This document shows, in pieces, positions 62,788 to 64,000 of a stretch of DNA of 64,000 nucleotides. Source of the stretch: Buchnera aphidicola (Artemisaphis artemisicola) (GTDB lineage: Bacteria > Pseudomonadota > Gammaproteobacteria > Enterobacterales > Enterobacteriaceae); contig NZ_CP034900.1 of assembly GCF_005082365.1 (NCBI RefSeq), positions 62,001 through 126,000 of the forward strand, in the 5' to 3' direction. The notes below the pieces were generated by a model. It ran no database searches and had not been told where the DNA came from. It saw only the letters and a list, made by a program, of their open reading frames with translations. The translations under genes were made by a program, and so were the position numbers. Numbering within the stretch: position 1 is the stretch's first letter; every line of letters begins with the position of its first letter.

Positions 62788-63870
62788 ATGCAAAATCCAA
62801 AAGAAAAAATGGATTTATCACAGTCTATTTTATCACTAATATTTATTATTTCTATAGGTGTAATAAGTTTTTTGATAATTCACCCATTTATATTAGGATT
62901 TTCTTGGGCTAGCATGATTGTAATTGCCACTTGGCCTCTTATGTTAAGAATACAAAATTTTTTGGGAGGCAAACGTTTTTTTGCTGTAATAATAATGATA
63001 GCAATTTTGTTGCTTTTATTTATTATCCCAGTATTTTTTTTAGTAAAAAGTTTAATTGCAACAAGTATACCTCTTATTCATTGGTTTAGTTCAAATACTC
63101 TAGAATTTCCGGAATTATCTTGGTTACAAGATATCCCTCTTGTTGGTAAAAAAATATTTACTAGTTATAAAGAATTATTAGATGGTGATGGAGGAGAATT
63201 AATTCGCGAGATAAGACCTTATATGGGTCGTACAACTGAATTTTTTATTATTCAAGCTAAAAATTGTGGACTTTTTTTTATACATTTAACACTAATGTTA
63301 TTATTTAGCATATTATTCTATTGGAATGGTGAAAAAATTAGCAGTATTATTCGTTATTTTGCATTTCGACTTAGTAAAAAAAATGGAGACGCTATTGTTT
63401 TATTAGCTGCTCAAGCAATTAGAGCTGTTGCTTTAGGAGTAGTTGTAACTGCTTTTATTCAAGCTGTTTTATCTGGAATAGGATTATTCATTTCAGGGAT
63501 ACCTTATTCGGTATTATTAATGATAATAATTTTTTTTTCTTGTTTAATACAATTAGGACCACTACCTATTTTAATTCCATCAATCATATGGCTGTATTGG
63601 AATAACAATCCTACTTGGGGTACAATATTATTGATTTGGAGTTGTCTTGTATTTATACTTGACCATGTTCTTAGAGCGTTTTTTATACGTATAGGAGCCG
63701 ATTTACCTATTTTGTTAATTTTATCTGGAGTGATTGGTGGTTTATTAGTTTTTGGAATAATTGGTTTGTTTATTGGTCCAGTAGTATTATTAATATTTTA
63801 TCGTTTAATAATATCATGGATGTATGGTATTTCAATTTCATCTTTTTTAAAAAATACATCATTAAAATAA
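62788..63870 (+). CDS. ydiK: YdiK, AI-2E family (PerM-like) membrane transporter
   Basis: Polytopic inner-membrane protein of the AI-2E/PerM exporter family; the substrate is unknown. It has 360 residues (E. coli 370). About eight hydrophobic helices are visible, with the conserved blocks HPFILGFSWASMIVIATWP (quoted in part), AAQAIRAVALGVVVTAFIQA, QLGPLPILIPSIIWLYW and ILSGVIGGLLVFGIIGLFIGP. The ATG at 62788 is chosen (TGAGG 12 bases upstream); a TTG at 62770 overlaps that motif. The 130 bases after it to the window end show no gene. Confidence 0.93.
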   Translation: MQNPKEKMDLSQSILSLIFIISIGVISFLIIHPFILGFSWASMIVIATWPLMLRIQNFLGGKRFFAVIIMIAILLLLFIIPVFFLVKSLIATSIPLIHWFSSNTLEFPELSWLQDIPLVGKKIFTSYKELLDGDGGELIREIRPYMGRTTEFFIIQAKNCGLFFIHLTLMLLFSILFYWNGEKISSIIRYFAFRLSKKNGDAIVLLAAQAIRAVALGVVVTAFIQAVLSGIGLFISGIPYSVLLMIIIFFSCLIQLGPLPILIPSIIWLYWNNNPTWGTILLIWSCLVFILDHVLRAFFIRIGADLPILLILSGVIGGLLVFGIIGLFIGPVVLLIFYRLIISWMYGISISSFLKNTSLK

Positions 63871-64000
63871 GGTTTTAATTAATCTAATAGCTACATAAGA
63901 CTTTTAATTAAATATAATTTAAAATTATGATAATATATAAAAAATTGATTTTTTTAGATAATACTTAATAAATTTTTATCGTGATATAATAATATTTTTA

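Overview
The window is a chromosomal segment of an insect endosymbiont of the Buchnera aphidicola type. It is extremely A+T rich, and its proteins look like E. coli orthologues shifted toward Lys/Asn/Ile/Phe. Gene order follows the reduced enterobacterial chromosome of aphid symbionts: pts-cysK, ligA-gltX, fliE-R, rnpB, talA-tkt, dapE/dapA/aroC, the his operon, rsx-nth-priA-tyrS, sufA, ydiK. No insertion sequence, prophage, integrase, CRISPR array or restriction system was seen. The aphid host cannot be fixed from the sequence alone.

Layout. 1-7.2 kb: a possible ribB start, a kinase-only hldE, cca, uppP, the pts operon (ptsH-ptsI-crr) and cysK. 7.4-11.4 kb: ligA, tRNA-Lys, tRNA-Val(UAC), gltX and tRNA-Ala(GGC). 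11.5-22.2 kb: fliE, then fliFGHIJK-M-N-(OP)-Q-R. 22.3-28.4 kb: rpmB-rpmG, tamB, ppa, pmbA and rnpB. 28.4-38.7 kb: rsmI, fabB, talA, tkt, dapE, a bamC remnant, dapA, aroC and smrB. 39.1-46.2 kb: the complete eight-gene histidine operon hisGDCBHAFI. 46.5-52.8 kb: gnd, dcd, metG, tilS, tRNA-Val(GAC) and ribE. 52.8-64 kb: rsxABCDGE, nth, priA, tyrS, sufA and ydiK.

Functionally the genes fit a nutritional symbiont. It makes essential amino acids for its host (complete His operon; dapA and dapE for lysine; aroC for aromatics) and riboflavin (ribE, possibly ribB). It imports sugar through the PTS and keeps the pentose phosphate pathway (talA, tkt, gnd). It keeps the flagellar basal-body and export genes; no filament, hook or motor gene lies inside this cluster.

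The most notable content is not a new cassette. It is a series of conserved genes that appear to have lost one domain or active site while keeping the rest. PriA has lost its ATPase/helicase motifs but keeps all eight zinc cysteines. FliG has lost all five torque-generating charged residues and FliM its CheY-binding peptide. FliO and FliP form one reading frame. TamB lacks its C-terminal domain. BamC is cut down to its lipoprotein and BamD-binding arm. Cca has lost its HD centre, HldE its nucleotidyltransferase half and MetG its C-terminal domain. RsxC has a disrupted 5' end. These calls rest on comparison with E. coli sequences recalled from memory and should be confirmed by alignment.
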